The position numbers and the translations under genes are program-made. DNA of 12,151 nt from positions 1 through 12,151 of the forward strand of contig JAIRLF010000377.1 in assembly GCA_031259655.1 (NCBI GenBank), in the 5' to 3' direction. Below are positions 1 through 6,594 of the stretch, piece by piece. This DNA is from Prevotellaceae bacterium. Lineage in GTDB: Bacteria > Bacteroidota > Bacteroidia > Bacteroidales > UBA932. Below the pieces are notes generated by a model that worked only from the letters and a program-made list of their open reading frames with translations, ran no database searches and was not told the DNA's origin. Each line of letters begins with the position of its first letter. Position 1 is the first letter of the stretch.

Positions 1-14
1 TTTACATATCATTT

Positions 15-45
15 TTTGCAGATAATAAAAATTGTAGTACCTTTG
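15..45 (+). promoter_or_regulatory. Bacteroidota-type promoter for tRNA-Leu
   Basis: TTTG at 15-18 is followed, after exactly 19 nt, by TACCTTTG at 38-45. This is a full match to the -33 TTTG / -7 TAnnTTTG consensus of the Bacteroidota primary sigma factor. Transcription would start around 50-53, just ahead of the mature tRNA 5' end at 58. No second good promoter is seen between the tRNA and tig, so this promoter may also feed the tig-clpP-clpX operon by readthrough; that part is inference. Confidence 0.8.
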
Positions 46-57
46 CGCCGCTTTATT

Positions 58-139
58 GCGGATATGGCGTAATTGGTAGCCGCGCTAGACTTAGGATCTA
101 GTGCCGTAAGGCGTGTGGGTTCGAGTCCCCCTATCCGCA
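58..139 (+). tRNA. tRNA-Leu, anticodon UAG
   Basis: This is a class II tRNA reading CUA-type leucine codons. The 7-bp acceptor stem pairs gcggata (58-64) with tatccgc (132-138), with discriminator A at 139. The anticodon stem ctaga (85-89) pairs with tctag (97-101), enclosing the loop cttagga with anticodon TAG at 92-94. A 13-nt variable arm (102-114), able to form a short GCC/GGC stem, fits leucine. The T loop is ttcgagt (120-126). The CCA end is not encoded. In the T stem the second pair (116 with 130) is a U.C mismatch, which is odd for an otherwise regular tRNA. Confidence 0.96.
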
Positions 140-213
140 CTTAAAAGTTAGATTGCCGGCAGAAACAGTAAACGGATAACGGATATTTCTCTGCCTGATA
201 TACATTAAAAAAT

Positions 214-1719
214 ATGGAATTAATACAGAATAAAGAAGGTCTTATTGCCACCCTGACCGTTATAGTATCGCAGGAAGATTATGCGACTAAAGTAGAAAAA
301 GAATTAAGGAAATTGCGACAAACATCTCAGGTTAAGGGATTTCGTCCGGGGAATGCGCCTATGTCTTTAATTAAGAAGATGTATGGAACACCGCTTATAA
401 TAGAAGAAATAAACAAACTTGTCCTCGAATTAATCAAAAATTACGAACAGGAAAACGCCGGACGTATTTTCGCTCAGGTAATACCGTCGGAAAATAATCA
501 AATGCTGACGACTTTCGACGAACAGAAGAATTTGGAATTTGTATATGAAGCCGGTTTTTTTCCCGAATTTACTTATAAAGTAGACGAAAACACTGAGTTA
601 CCATATTATAATATCATCCTGAACGACGAAGATATAGACGCCGAAATCGAGGGTTATCGCAGTACGTTTTATATTACCGAAAACTGCGAAACAATTGAGG
701 ACAATTGTATTATTGGCGTGGATATCAATTTAGTAAAAGACGGAGAAGAGATTACTCGCAGCACAAACTTTTTAATAAACATCGTTCCCGACGAACACAA
801 GCAAACCTTTTTAGGCGCAAAAGTGAACGACATTGTGGATGTGGAAGTTCGCAAAGTGTTTACCAACGAAATCGATTTGATGGGAATGTTGAATATCAAT
901 AAGGACGAACTCAAATTATTGCCCGAAAATCTTACGTTTATCATCACAAATATTGAAAAAAGAACGCCGGCACAGATAAATCAGGAACTGTTCGATAAAG
1001 TTGCCGGTAAAGATAATATACACAGCGAAGAAGAATTGCGGGAATATGCCAAAAACGCAATAATTACGGATTACAATGCCATGAGCCTTGACAAACTGTA
1101 CAGGGATTCCATCGAAATATTGCTCGAAAAAGTGAATATCAATATACCCAAAGCTTTTATAGAAAGGTATATTCGTTTTCTCGAAAAGGAAGGCAATGAA
1201 ATATCGGAAGAAAATTTTAATTCGATGGTACAATATTTCATTCGCGAGTCAACATGGAAATATATAACCTCATCTTTGTTAGAACAAAACAATATTCAAC
1301 TAAATTACAGCATGTTCAGAGAAGAAGTGAAAGCAATCCTCCGAGAAAATTATCCTCATCACAGCGACTATTACAGCGAAGAAGAATTAGACGAATTGAT
1401 GGCAACTTACGGGAAAAACGAGATGTACGTGCGATATATCGTAGGTAGAACTACAAAAAAACAATTCGCTTCTTTTTTGAAAGAAAATGCAAAATTGAAC
1501 GTTAAAGACGTTACAATAGAGGAATTTCAGTCGACATACGACAAACACAACGCCGACACTAACGTTAACGCAAACGCTTTGCCCGACACCGTATTGACAA
1601 ATGATGTGATAAACGGAGAAGTCGTGAAAGATGAAATCGCTGCAATCGAAGAAATTGTAGCAGCTGCAACTGCTGCAGCAAATAATACAGAAACAGTAAA
1701 TCAAGAAAATAACGAATAA
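214..1719 (+). CDS. tig: trigger factor (ribosome-associated chaperone)
   Basis: This 501-residue protein is the chaperone that docks at the ribosome exit tunnel and shields nascent chains. The N-terminal ribosome-binding domain carries the signature loop GFRPGNAP at residues 42-49, matching the family GFRxGxxP motif. Residues about 155-250 occupy the position of the FKBP-like prolyl isomerase domain. About 255-440 form the helical C-terminal chaperone domain, rich in E, K and N. The protein is longer than the usual 430-450 residues because of a low-complexity tail (about 445-501) rich in A, N, T and E. The ATG at 214 is preceded by an A-rich stretch (attaaaaaat) and no Shine-Dalgarno, as is normal in this phylum. 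It is the first gene of an operon with clpP and clpX, so folding and degradation factors are made together. Confidence 0.93.
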   Translation: MELIQNKEGLIATLTVIVSQEDYATKVEKELRKLRQTSQVKGFRPGNAPMSLIKKMYGTPLIIEEINKLVLELIKNYEQENAGRIFAQVIPSENNQMLTTFDEQKNLEFVYEAGFFPEFTYKVDENTELPYYNIILNDEDIDAEIEGYRSTFYITENCETIEDNCIIGVDINLVKDGEEITRSTNFLINIVPDEHKQTFLGAKVNDIVDVEVRKVFTNEIDLMGMLNINKDELKLLPENLTFIITNIEKRTPAQINQELFDKVAGKDNIHSEEELREYAKNAIITDYNAMSLDKLYRDSIEILLEKVNINIPKAFIERYIRFLEKEGNEISEENFNSMVQYFIRESTWKYITSSLLEQNNIQLNYSMFREEVKAILRENYPHHSDYYSEEELDELMATYGKNEMYVRYIVGRTTKKQFASFLKENAKLNVKDVTIEEFQSTYDKHNADTNVNANALPDTVLTNDVINGEVVKDEIAAIEEIVAAATAAANNTETVNQENNE

Positions 1720-1728
1720 AATACAGTC

Positions 1729-2412
1729 ATGAAAGATTTTGACAAATATGCATTAAAACATGCGGGCATCAGTAGCTTAAATATGTATCGATATACATCG
1801 ATGATAGAAAACTCTATCACGCCCTATATTCTGGAAGAGAGGCAGTTGAACGTACAGCCTTTGGATGTTTTTTCACGTTTGATGATGGAACGCATCATTT
1901 TCCTCGGCACTCCGATATACGACGAAATCGCCAACATCATACAGGCTCAGCTGTTGTATCTTGACTCGATAGATACCAAGGACTTGCAGATATATCTCAA
2001 CTCTCCGGGCGGTTCTGTTTCGGCGGGTTTGGGTATTTACGACACAATGCAGATTATAAACTCCGAAGTAGCAACGATTTGCACCGGTATGGCGGCTTCG
2101 ATGGGCGCTGTACTTCTTGCAGCAGGAGAACGCGGGAAACGTTCTGCTTTGCCACACTCAAGAATTTTGATTCATCAACCGCTTGGAGGAGCCGAAGGTC
2201 AGGCAAGCGATATCGAAATCGCTGCACGAGAGATTATTAAAACAAAACAGGGACTATACAAAATATTGTCGGAACATACGGGACAACCCATAGAAAAAAT
2301 TGAAAAAGACTCGGACAGAGATTATTGGATGACCTCCGATGAAGCCCTCCAATATGGAATGATAGACGAAGTGATGAGAAAAAGAGAAAAAAGGGAATCA
2401 AACATTATATAA
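1729..2412 (+). CDS. clpP: ATP-dependent Clp protease proteolytic subunit ClpP
   Basis: This 227-residue cytoplasmic serine peptidase forms the barrel that degrades substrates unfolded by ClpX. The catalytic triad is visible with family spacing: Ser124 in GMAASMGA, His149 in RILIHQP and Asp198 in DRDYWM (offsets of 25 and 74, as in the E. coli enzyme). The oxyanion/handle segment [11 protein letters not shown] is at residues 90-100. The N-terminal stretch before the core (about 30 residues) is longer than in the mature E. coli protein and may include a propeptide or a phylum-specific extension. It starts 9 nt after tig and its stop codon abuts the clpX start, indicating one transcript and possibly coupled translation. 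Confidence 0.96.
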   Translation: MKDFDKYALKHAGISSLNMYRYTSMIENSITPYILEERQLNVQPLDVFSRLMMERIIFLGTPIYDEIANIIQAQLLYLDSIDTKDLQIYLNSPGGSVSAGLGIYDTMQIINSEVATICTGMAASMGAVLLAAGERGKRSALPHSRILIHQPLGGAEGQASDIEIAAREIIKTKQGLYKILSEHTGQPIEKIEKDSDRDYWMTSDEALQYGMIDEVMRKREKRESNII

Positions 2413-3672
2413 ATGAAAAAAAACAATAGTATGGCGAAAAGAAAATGCTCTTTTTGTGGTCTTAGCGAAGATAATGTCAGCATGTTGATTGTTGGCATTG
2501 ATGCTTGTATTTGTTCCGATTGCGCCGAACGTGTTTACGAAGCTGTTTCCGGTGCGATTAATTATCAAACTTCCGGCGCTGCGCCGAAAAAAAGAAGGCA
2601 GTCAAGCAAAACTTCGACTATCCCGAAACCTGGAGAAATCAAAAAGTTTTTAGACCAATATGTTATTGGTCAGGATGATGCAAAGAAATATCTGTCGGTC
2701 GCCGTTTATAATCACTATAAAAGAATCGACCAAAACATTAATACCGACGATGTTGAGATAGAAAAATCGAACATCGTGATGGTTGGCGAAACAGGTACCG
2801 GAAAAACATTGCTTGCTCGAAGCATCGCTAAAATGCTGAACGTGCCGTTTACAATCGTCGACGCCACAGTGTTGACCGAAGCCGGATATGTCGGCGAAGA
2901 CGTGGAGAGCATATTGTCGCGACTGTTGCAAGCCGCCGACTATAACGTGCAAGCCGCCGAAAGAGGCATCGTGTTTATTGACGAAATCGACAAAATAGCG
3001 CGCAAAGGCGATAATCCTTCGATTACCCGCGACGTTTCGGGCGAAGGAGTGCAGCAAGGTCTACTGAAACTCTTGGAAGGCTCTTTAGTGAACGTGCCGC
3101 CGAGAGGAGGACGGAAACATCCCGAACAGCAATTTATTGTTGTAAACACAAAGAATATCCTGTTCATCTGTGGAGGCGCTTTCAACGATATCGACAAAAT
3201 CATTTCGCGCCGGTTGAATTCCCAATCAATGGGATATAAGGCAGTTAAAGAAAAAGAACTCATCAACAAGGAAAACATTCTGCAATATGTTATCCCTTCC
3301 GACTTGAAATCTTTCGGGTTGATACCCGAAATAATAGGCAGACTGCCGATATTGACATACTTGTTGCCATTGAACAGAGACGCTCTGTATAAGATTCTTA
3401 CGGAACCAAAAAATGCAATTACCCGACAATACGTACGCCTGTTCGAAATGGACGGGATAAAACTCGAATTTGAAAATGAGGTCTTGGATTACATTGTCGA
3501 TAAGGCATTGGAATATAAACTCGGAGCGCGTGGACTGCGAGCGATTTTCGAAACAATTATGGTGGACATCATGTACGAATCGCCTTCGGATAATCAAAAG
3601 GAACTATATGTTACACTGCAATATGCGAAGGATAGAATCGAAAAATTAACCAGTAAATTACGAGTGGCATAA
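2413..3672 (+). CDS. clpX: ATP-dependent Clp protease ATPase subunit ClpX
   Basis: This 419-residue AAA+ unfoldase feeds ClpP. The N-terminal zinc-binding domain has C12-x2-C15 and C34-x2-C37. The ATPase core shows Walker A GETGTGKT (125-132), the pore-1 loop GYVG (158-161), Walker B VFIDE (Asp190, Glu191), the RKH pore loop (234-236), an arginine finger in IIGRLP (Arg310) and sensor 2 GARGLR (371-376). Where E. coli has the ClpP-docking tripeptide IGF, this protein has MGY (273-275); a GY form is what I recall for Bacteroidales. An in-frame ATG at codon 7 (2431) is an alternative start, leaving the zinc finger complete. The ATG at 2413 immediately follows the clpP stop, supporting coupled expression. 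Length is normal for the family. Confidence 0.96.
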   Translation: MKKNNSMAKRKCSFCGLSEDNVSMLIVGIDACICSDCAERVYEAVSGAINYQTSGAAPKKRRQSSKTSTIPKPGEIKKFLDQYVIGQDDAKKYLSVAVYNHYKRIDQNINTDDVEIEKSNIVMVGETGTGKTLLARSIAKMLNVPFTIVDATVLTEAGYVGEDVESILSRLLQAADYNVQAAERGIVFIDEIDKIARKGDNPSITRDVSGEGVQQGLLKLLEGSLVNVPPRGGRKHPEQQFIVVNTKNILFICGGAFNDIDKIISRRLNSQSMGYKAVKEKELINKENILQYVIPSDLKSFGLIPEIIGRLPILTYLLPLNRDALYKILTEPKNAITRQYVRLFEMDGIKLEFENEVLDYIVDKALEYKLGARGLRAIFETIMVDIMYESPSDNQKELYVTLQYAKDRIEKLTSKLRVA

Positions 3673-3706
3673 AACTGTTTGTATAATTAATTTAATATTT
3701 AATAAA

Positions 3707-3886
3707 ATGAGTACAGAGGAAAAAGTATTGGAAGCTATGGTTAACGCCGGTCAACCTGTAGGAACAGCTAAAATAGTAGAACTTACGGGTTTAGACAAAA
3801 AAGAAGTGGAAAAAGCAATGAAAACCCTGAAAGAATCGGGGCAAATTGTTTCTCCAAAACGGTGCGTCTGGGAACCGGCAAAGTAA
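3707..3886 (+). CDS. small winged-helix-like protein, 59 aa
   Basis: The ATG at 3707 opens a 59-codon frame ending in TAA. The protein starts MSTEEKVLEAMVNAG and ends KRCVWEPAK. The predicted layout is helix 1 (about 3-14), helix 2 (about 20-27), a recognition-type helix DKKEVEKAMKTLKESG (30-45) and a beta-wing-like tail with a conserved-looking SPKRCVWEP. This is the pattern of a minimal winged-helix DNA-binding fold (MarR or PCI-like), and I recall small proteins of this kind in Bacteroidales. It lies 34 nt after clpX on the same strand with an A-rich upstream region, so it is probably the last gene of the tig-clpP-clpX transcript. Function is unknown. DNA binding is inferred from fold pattern alone, and the target, if any, cannot be told from the sequence. 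Confidence 0.75.
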   Translation: MSTEEKVLEAMVNAGQPVGTAKIVELTGLDKKEVEKAMKTLKESGQIVSPKRCVWEPAK

Positions 3887-3917
3887 GTTAAAAACTAAAA
3901 GTTAAAAACTAAAAGTT
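3887..3917. repeat. 14-bp / heptamer AT-rich tandem repeat
   Basis: The 14-mer gttaaaaactaaaa occurs twice in direct succession (3887-3900 and 3901-3914), then gtt. It begins directly after the stop codon of the small winged-helix gene. It is built from (A/G)AACTAA-like heptamers closely related to those in the array after argD. A 7-bp period containing TAA puts stops in all forward frames within three units. Confidence 0.8.
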
Positions 3918-3920
3918 GAA

Positions 3921-3941
3921 GGCTGAAAGCCGAAAGTTTTT
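3921..3941 (+). terminator. possible weak terminator of the tig operon
   Basis: GGCT (3921-3924) and AGCC (3928-3931) form a short stem with a GAA loop, followed by gaaag and a run of five T (3937-3941). The stem is only 4 bp, so this is a weak candidate. The long hairpin at 3978-4024 is an alternative end of the operon. Confidence 0.25.
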
Positions 3942-3977
3942 ATTGACGACAATTTTGTTTGTACGTTTATAAAGCAA

Positions 3978-4024
3978 GGAATTTTGAACCTCCGGTTTCT
4001 GTAACCTTGGAGGTTCGAAATTCC
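3978..4024. repeat. long inverted repeat (hairpin) between the tig operon and argD
   Basis: The 16-nt arm 3978-3993 (starts ggaattttgaacctcc) pairs with 4009-4024 at 15 of 16 positions, the only non-Watson-Crick step being a T-G. The 15-nt apical part contains a further GGTT/AACC 4-bp stem (3994-3997 with 4003-4006). No clear T-run follows on either strand, so it is not a textbook terminator. It could be a factor-assisted terminator, a transcript-stabilising hairpin or a copy of a dispersed palindromic element. The roughly 200-bp gap it sits in holds no other gene I can support. Confidence 0.8.
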
Positions 4025-4095
4025 GAACTTTCTCAGGTTGACAAATAATTAAAACTACAGAATGTCAGACGTTTTTTTAATGATTGAATAAAAAG

Positions 4096-5226
4096 ATGAA
4101 TCTTTTCGACGTATACTCTCTTTGGAATGTGGAACTTGCAAAAGGAGAAGGATGTTATGTGTACGATTCCAATGGAAACAAATATCTCGATTTGTATGGA
4201 GGACACGCTGTTATCTCCATCGGACATTCGCATCCGAAATTTGTGGAAAACATAGAACGCCAATTGAAACAATTGACTTTTTTCACTAACTCGGTTCTAA
4301 TCAAACAGCAACAAATGTTGGCTCAAAAACTTGGCGACATAAGCGGATATGCCGATTATTCTTTGTTTATGTGCAATTCGGGAGCCGAAGCTAACGAAAA
4401 TGCTCTGAAACTCGCCTCTTTTAGAACTCAGCGAAAGAAGGTTCTCGCATTCCGAAACGCATTCCATGGTCGGACTTCGGGAGCGGTAGCCGTTACTGAT
4501 ATTCCTCAATATAGTTCGCCGTATAATCTCACTGAGAATGTGTCTTTTGTCTCACTCAACGATATCGAACAGACCGAAAAGGCGCTGAAATCAAGAGAAT
4601 ATTGCGCAGTTATCATCGAAGGAATACAAGGCGTCGGAGGCGTGAGGATTCCGACAGACGATTTTCTGCGAAACCTTTCGTCGCTTTGTAAAACGTACGA
4701 TACAATGCTGATTCTCGACGAAATACAGTCGGGATGCGGACGTTCGGGGAAATACTTTTATCATCAATATTCAGGAATCAAACCCGACTTGATAACGGTA
4801 GCCAAAGGTATAGGAAACGGTTTTCCTATGGCGGGAGTGTTCATTTCGCCGGAGTTTAAGCCGGTAAAAGGCTCTCTCGGAACTACTTTCGGAGGAGCGC
4901 ATTTGGCTTCTGTCGCAGGATGCGCTGTTGTCGATGTGATGACGAACGAAAATCTTATAGCAAATGCGGAGAAAATCGGCGGCTTTCTGTTGAAGGAGTT
5001 GTCTTTAATCCCTCAAATCAAGGAACTGCGCGGCAAAGGTCTGATGATAGCTATCGAAATGCCGGAACCGGTTTTGGAAATGCGACGGAAACTGCTATTT
5101 GACTATAAGATATTTACAGGAGCTTCGTCTACAAATATCATCCGATTGTTGCCTCCGCTGTGTATTACCGAAAATGACGCTCAATATTTCATAGAAGCGC
5201 TTAAAGAACTAAAAACTAAAAACTAA
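4096..5226 (+). CDS. argD: acetylornithine/succinylornithine-type aminotransferase
   Basis: This 376-residue class III PLP aminotransferase is expected to interconvert N-acyl-ornithine and its semialdehyde in arginine synthesis; Bacteroidota often use the succinyl form. Visible features (numbered from this ATG) are the phosphate-binding turn SGAEANE (95-101), FHGR (123-126), Asp208 in LDEIQSG that contacts the pyridine nitrogen, the Schiff-base Lys237 in VAKGIGNGFPMAG, and GTTFGG near 262-267. The overall sequence follows the Bacteroidales ArgD pattern (NLFDVY at the start, FTGAS and RLLPPL near the end). I chose the ATG at 4096 because family members start just before LFDVY; a TTG at 4084 is in frame upstream. 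No other arginine genes are adjacent, so this copy is outside an arg cluster. The last codons and the stop lie within the first unit of a 54-bp repeat array. Confidence 0.92.
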   Translation: MNLFDVYSLWNVELAKGEGCYVYDSNGNKYLDLYGGHAVISIGHSHPKFVENIERQLKQLTFFTNSVLIKQQQMLAQKLGDISGYADYSLFMCNSGAEANENALKLASFRTQRKKVLAFRNAFHGRTSGAVAVTDIPQYSSPYNLTENVSFVSLNDIEQTEKALKSREYCAVIIEGIQGVGGVRIPTDDFLRNLSSLCKTYDTMLILDEIQSGCGRSGKYFYHQYSGIKPDLITVAKGIGNGFPMAGVFISPEFKPVKGSLGTTFGGAHLASVAGCAVVDVMTNENLIANAEKIGGFLLKELSLIPQIKELRGKGLMIAIEMPEPVLEMRRKLLFDYKIFTGASSTNIIRLLPPLCITENDAQYFIEALKELKTKN

Positions 5227-5361
5227 AAACTAAAAATGGGCGATGCCGGCTGGCTTAAAGAACTAAGAACTAAAAACTAAGAACTAAGAGTGGGCGATGC
5301 CGGCTGGCTTAAAGAACTAAAAACTAAGAACTAAAAACTAAAAGTGGGCGATGCCGGCTGG
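5201..5361. repeat. 54-bp tandem repeat, three units, overlapping the argD stop
   Basis: Units start at 5201, 5255 and 5309, each beginning ttaaagaacta. Each unit has two parts: about 35 bp of RAACTAA heptamers, where A/G changes distinguish the copies, and a GC-rich constant part gggcgatgccggctgg. The first unit includes the final eight codons and the TAA of argD. After the third unit the period breaks and a small hairpin (gctg / cagc around 5357-5371) follows. The array fills the convergent junction between argD and the minus-strand gtrA-like gene. No terminator with a T-run is obvious, and the rest of the gap (to 5419) is AT-rich with a few atctaaa-type repeats. Confidence 0.9.
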
Positions 5362-5419
5362 TAATATCAGCGTGCGTAAGCCCAATCTAAAATCTAAAAT
5401 CCTTAAATCCTTAATAAAT

Positions 5420-5878
5420 TCATTTTGTACAGTCTTTGAAAACCCAATATCGTTGTAGCATATAATTATAGAAGATAGAAACAATTATATCTGTAATCAA
5501 CCTGCTGATTTTATAATCAATATGAGCGTAATCAGTAAGCAAGTATGTGCCGAGCATTTTCAATCCGATGCTGCTTATCACTACGAAAAGGAATCGCCAC
5601 AGTTGTTGAGTAAGCGAAAACTTGTAGGAACTGTTTTTTGAGTAAAAAGTCCAGACCTTGTTTACCGAAAAATTCATAATTGCCCCTAAAGTACAGGCAA
5701 TAGCAATAGCAATCGTATAATGTATTTTGGTAAATTCCGTTAACAGAATCATAATGACGTAATCGCACATACCGCATACGAAAGCGGAAAATTGAGCGCG
5801 TACAAAAGTCTCTAATCTTCTAAGTATTTTACTGCGACTTTTTGGTGTTCTTCTCTTCTTTATCTCTATGGTCAGCAA
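5420..5878 (-). CDS. GtrA family membrane protein
   Basis: This 152-residue protein has four predicted membrane segments (about 29-48, 55-75, 93-114 and 122-143) and the two GtrA hallmarks: a GAIMNFSVNKVWTF motif at the end of the second segment (65-78) and YNYMLQRYWVF at the end of the fourth (137-147). Family members are thought to move or present polyprenyl-linked sugars for cell-surface glycosylation. The basic N-terminus (KKRRTPKSRSK) would be cytoplasmic. No ATG exists before residue 36, which lies inside the first membrane segment, so the TTG at 5878 is the best start. It overlaps the upstream CDP-alcohol transferase gene by 50 bp, which suggests translational coupling and a related role in membrane lipid or glycan synthesis. 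The exact substrate cannot be told. Confidence 0.82.
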   Translation of the reverse strand: MLTIEIKKRRTPKSRSKILRRLETFVRAQFSAFVCGMCDYVIMILLTEFTKIHYTIAIAIACTLGAIMNFSVNKVWTFYSKNSSYKFSLTQQLWRFLFVVISSIGLKMLGTYLLTDYAHIDYKISRLITDIIVSIFYNYMLQRYWVFKDCTK

Positions 5879-6515
5879 TTTTAAGTAGTTTTAAGGAGTC
5901 TATAATATTTATTATAAATAGGATAACACAAGCAAGGATGCCGCAATAGACTATTGAGCCCTTTTGAATAATTTCGAGCGCCAAAAACAGCGAAATGATA
6001 ATTCTCACTTCGGTAGGACCTAAAATTCCGGAATCAATTGTGTATTTATCAATGATTTTGTACCTCAACAAGGCGGTCATCATCGCCCAGCCATACAGTA
6101 CGACAAAGCCGAAGCCCAACAGTTCCCATTTGCCTCCGACATAAACGATATAACCCAAGCCTATCAGTATGTTAGTCAGCCAGTCGACCGTGAAGTCGAG
6201 CGAAAAACCATACCATTTCCGGGGTTTGTTGCGAAAATAAGCCAATCGTCCATCAAGCGAATCGCCAAACCAGTTCAGCGCAAAGCCTAATATGCCGAAT
6301 AACAGTAAACTCCGGTGAAAATATGAGGCGAGAATGAAACTTGCCGCCGTCACAAAACTGCCGGCTAAACCAATAGCGGTCAACATATCGGAAGTCATCC
6401 ACGATGGAATATGTTGTACCAGAAAGGCAAGCAGATTTTGTTCCTGTTTTTTCAAAATATTTGTCCTGTCTCTGTCTTTAGAGATTTTCGACAATGCGTT
6501 TTCGGTATTATTCAT
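5829..6515 (-). CDS. CDP-alcohol phosphatidyltransferase family protein
   Basis: This 228-residue integral membrane enzyme family transfers a phosphatidyl (or similar) group from a CDP-activated donor to an alcohol. The family motif D-x2-D-G-x2-A-R-x8-G-x3-D-x3-D is present as Asp85, Asp88, Gly89, Ala92, Gly103, Asp107 and Asp111. The Arg expected right after Ala92 is Tyr93, and an Arg follows two residues later (AYFR). All four catalytic or metal-binding Asp are kept. Five to six hydrophobic segments surround the motif; the N-terminal 40 residues are polar, and the C-terminus is a charged KEEKNTKKSQ tail. The ATG at 6515 has an AGGAA about 8 nt upstream and is preferred over the GTG at 6545, which overlaps the putative -7 box. 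It is followed by the overlapping GtrA-like gene. Product lipid unknown. Confidence 0.85.
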   Translation of the reverse strand: MNNTENALSKISKDRDRTNILKKQEQNLLAFLVQHIPSWMTSDMLTAIGLAGSFVTAASFILASYFHRSLLLFGILGFALNWFGDSLDGRLAYFRNKPRKWYGFSLDFTVDWLTNILIGLGYIVYVGGKWELLGFGFVVLYGWAMMTALLRYKIIDKYTIDSGILGPTEVRIIISLFLALEIIQKGSIVYCGILACVILFIINIIDSLKLLKIADHRDKEEKNTKKSQ

Positions 6516-6544
6516 GCTATTCCTATTAATTCTATTTAATAGCA

Positions 6545-6552
6545 CAAAAATA
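6545..6552 (-). promoter_or_regulatory. possible -7 promoter element for the CDP-alcohol transferase gene
   Basis: Read on the minus strand this is TATTTTTG, a full match to TAnnTTTG, placed 30 nt before the ATG at 6515. No TTTG sits at the expected 19-21 nt upstream, so only half of the promoter signature is present. It could give the CDP-alcohol transferase and GtrA-like pair its own promoter separate from thiL. Confidence 0.35.
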
Positions 6553-6594
6553 ATATAAATTTGGCAAAGTGAAACTTTTTTTACGAAAATATTT

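Noticed and set aside
158..195. Riboswitch or leader regulator of tig
   Set aside because: Only a 6-bp inverted repeat with a 26-nt loop is seen; no known riboswitch core is recognisable.
2650..3597. Minus-strand open frames opposite clpX
   Set aside because: Shadows of a highly conserved coding sequence, with no independent support.
3957..3972. Promoter for argD (TACGTTTA)
   Set aside because: The -7 box has one mismatch at the important last G and there is no TTTG at 19-21 nt upstream; it is also separated from argD by the long hairpin.
4084..4095. TTG start extending argD by four residues
   Set aside because: The ATG at 4096 matches the N-terminus of recalled Bacteroidales ArgD proteins; the extension adds only MNKK with no better leader.
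5201..5361. CRISPR array
   Set aside because: The repeats are contiguous with no unique spacers, the unit is a heptamer run plus a constant block, and no cas gene is present.
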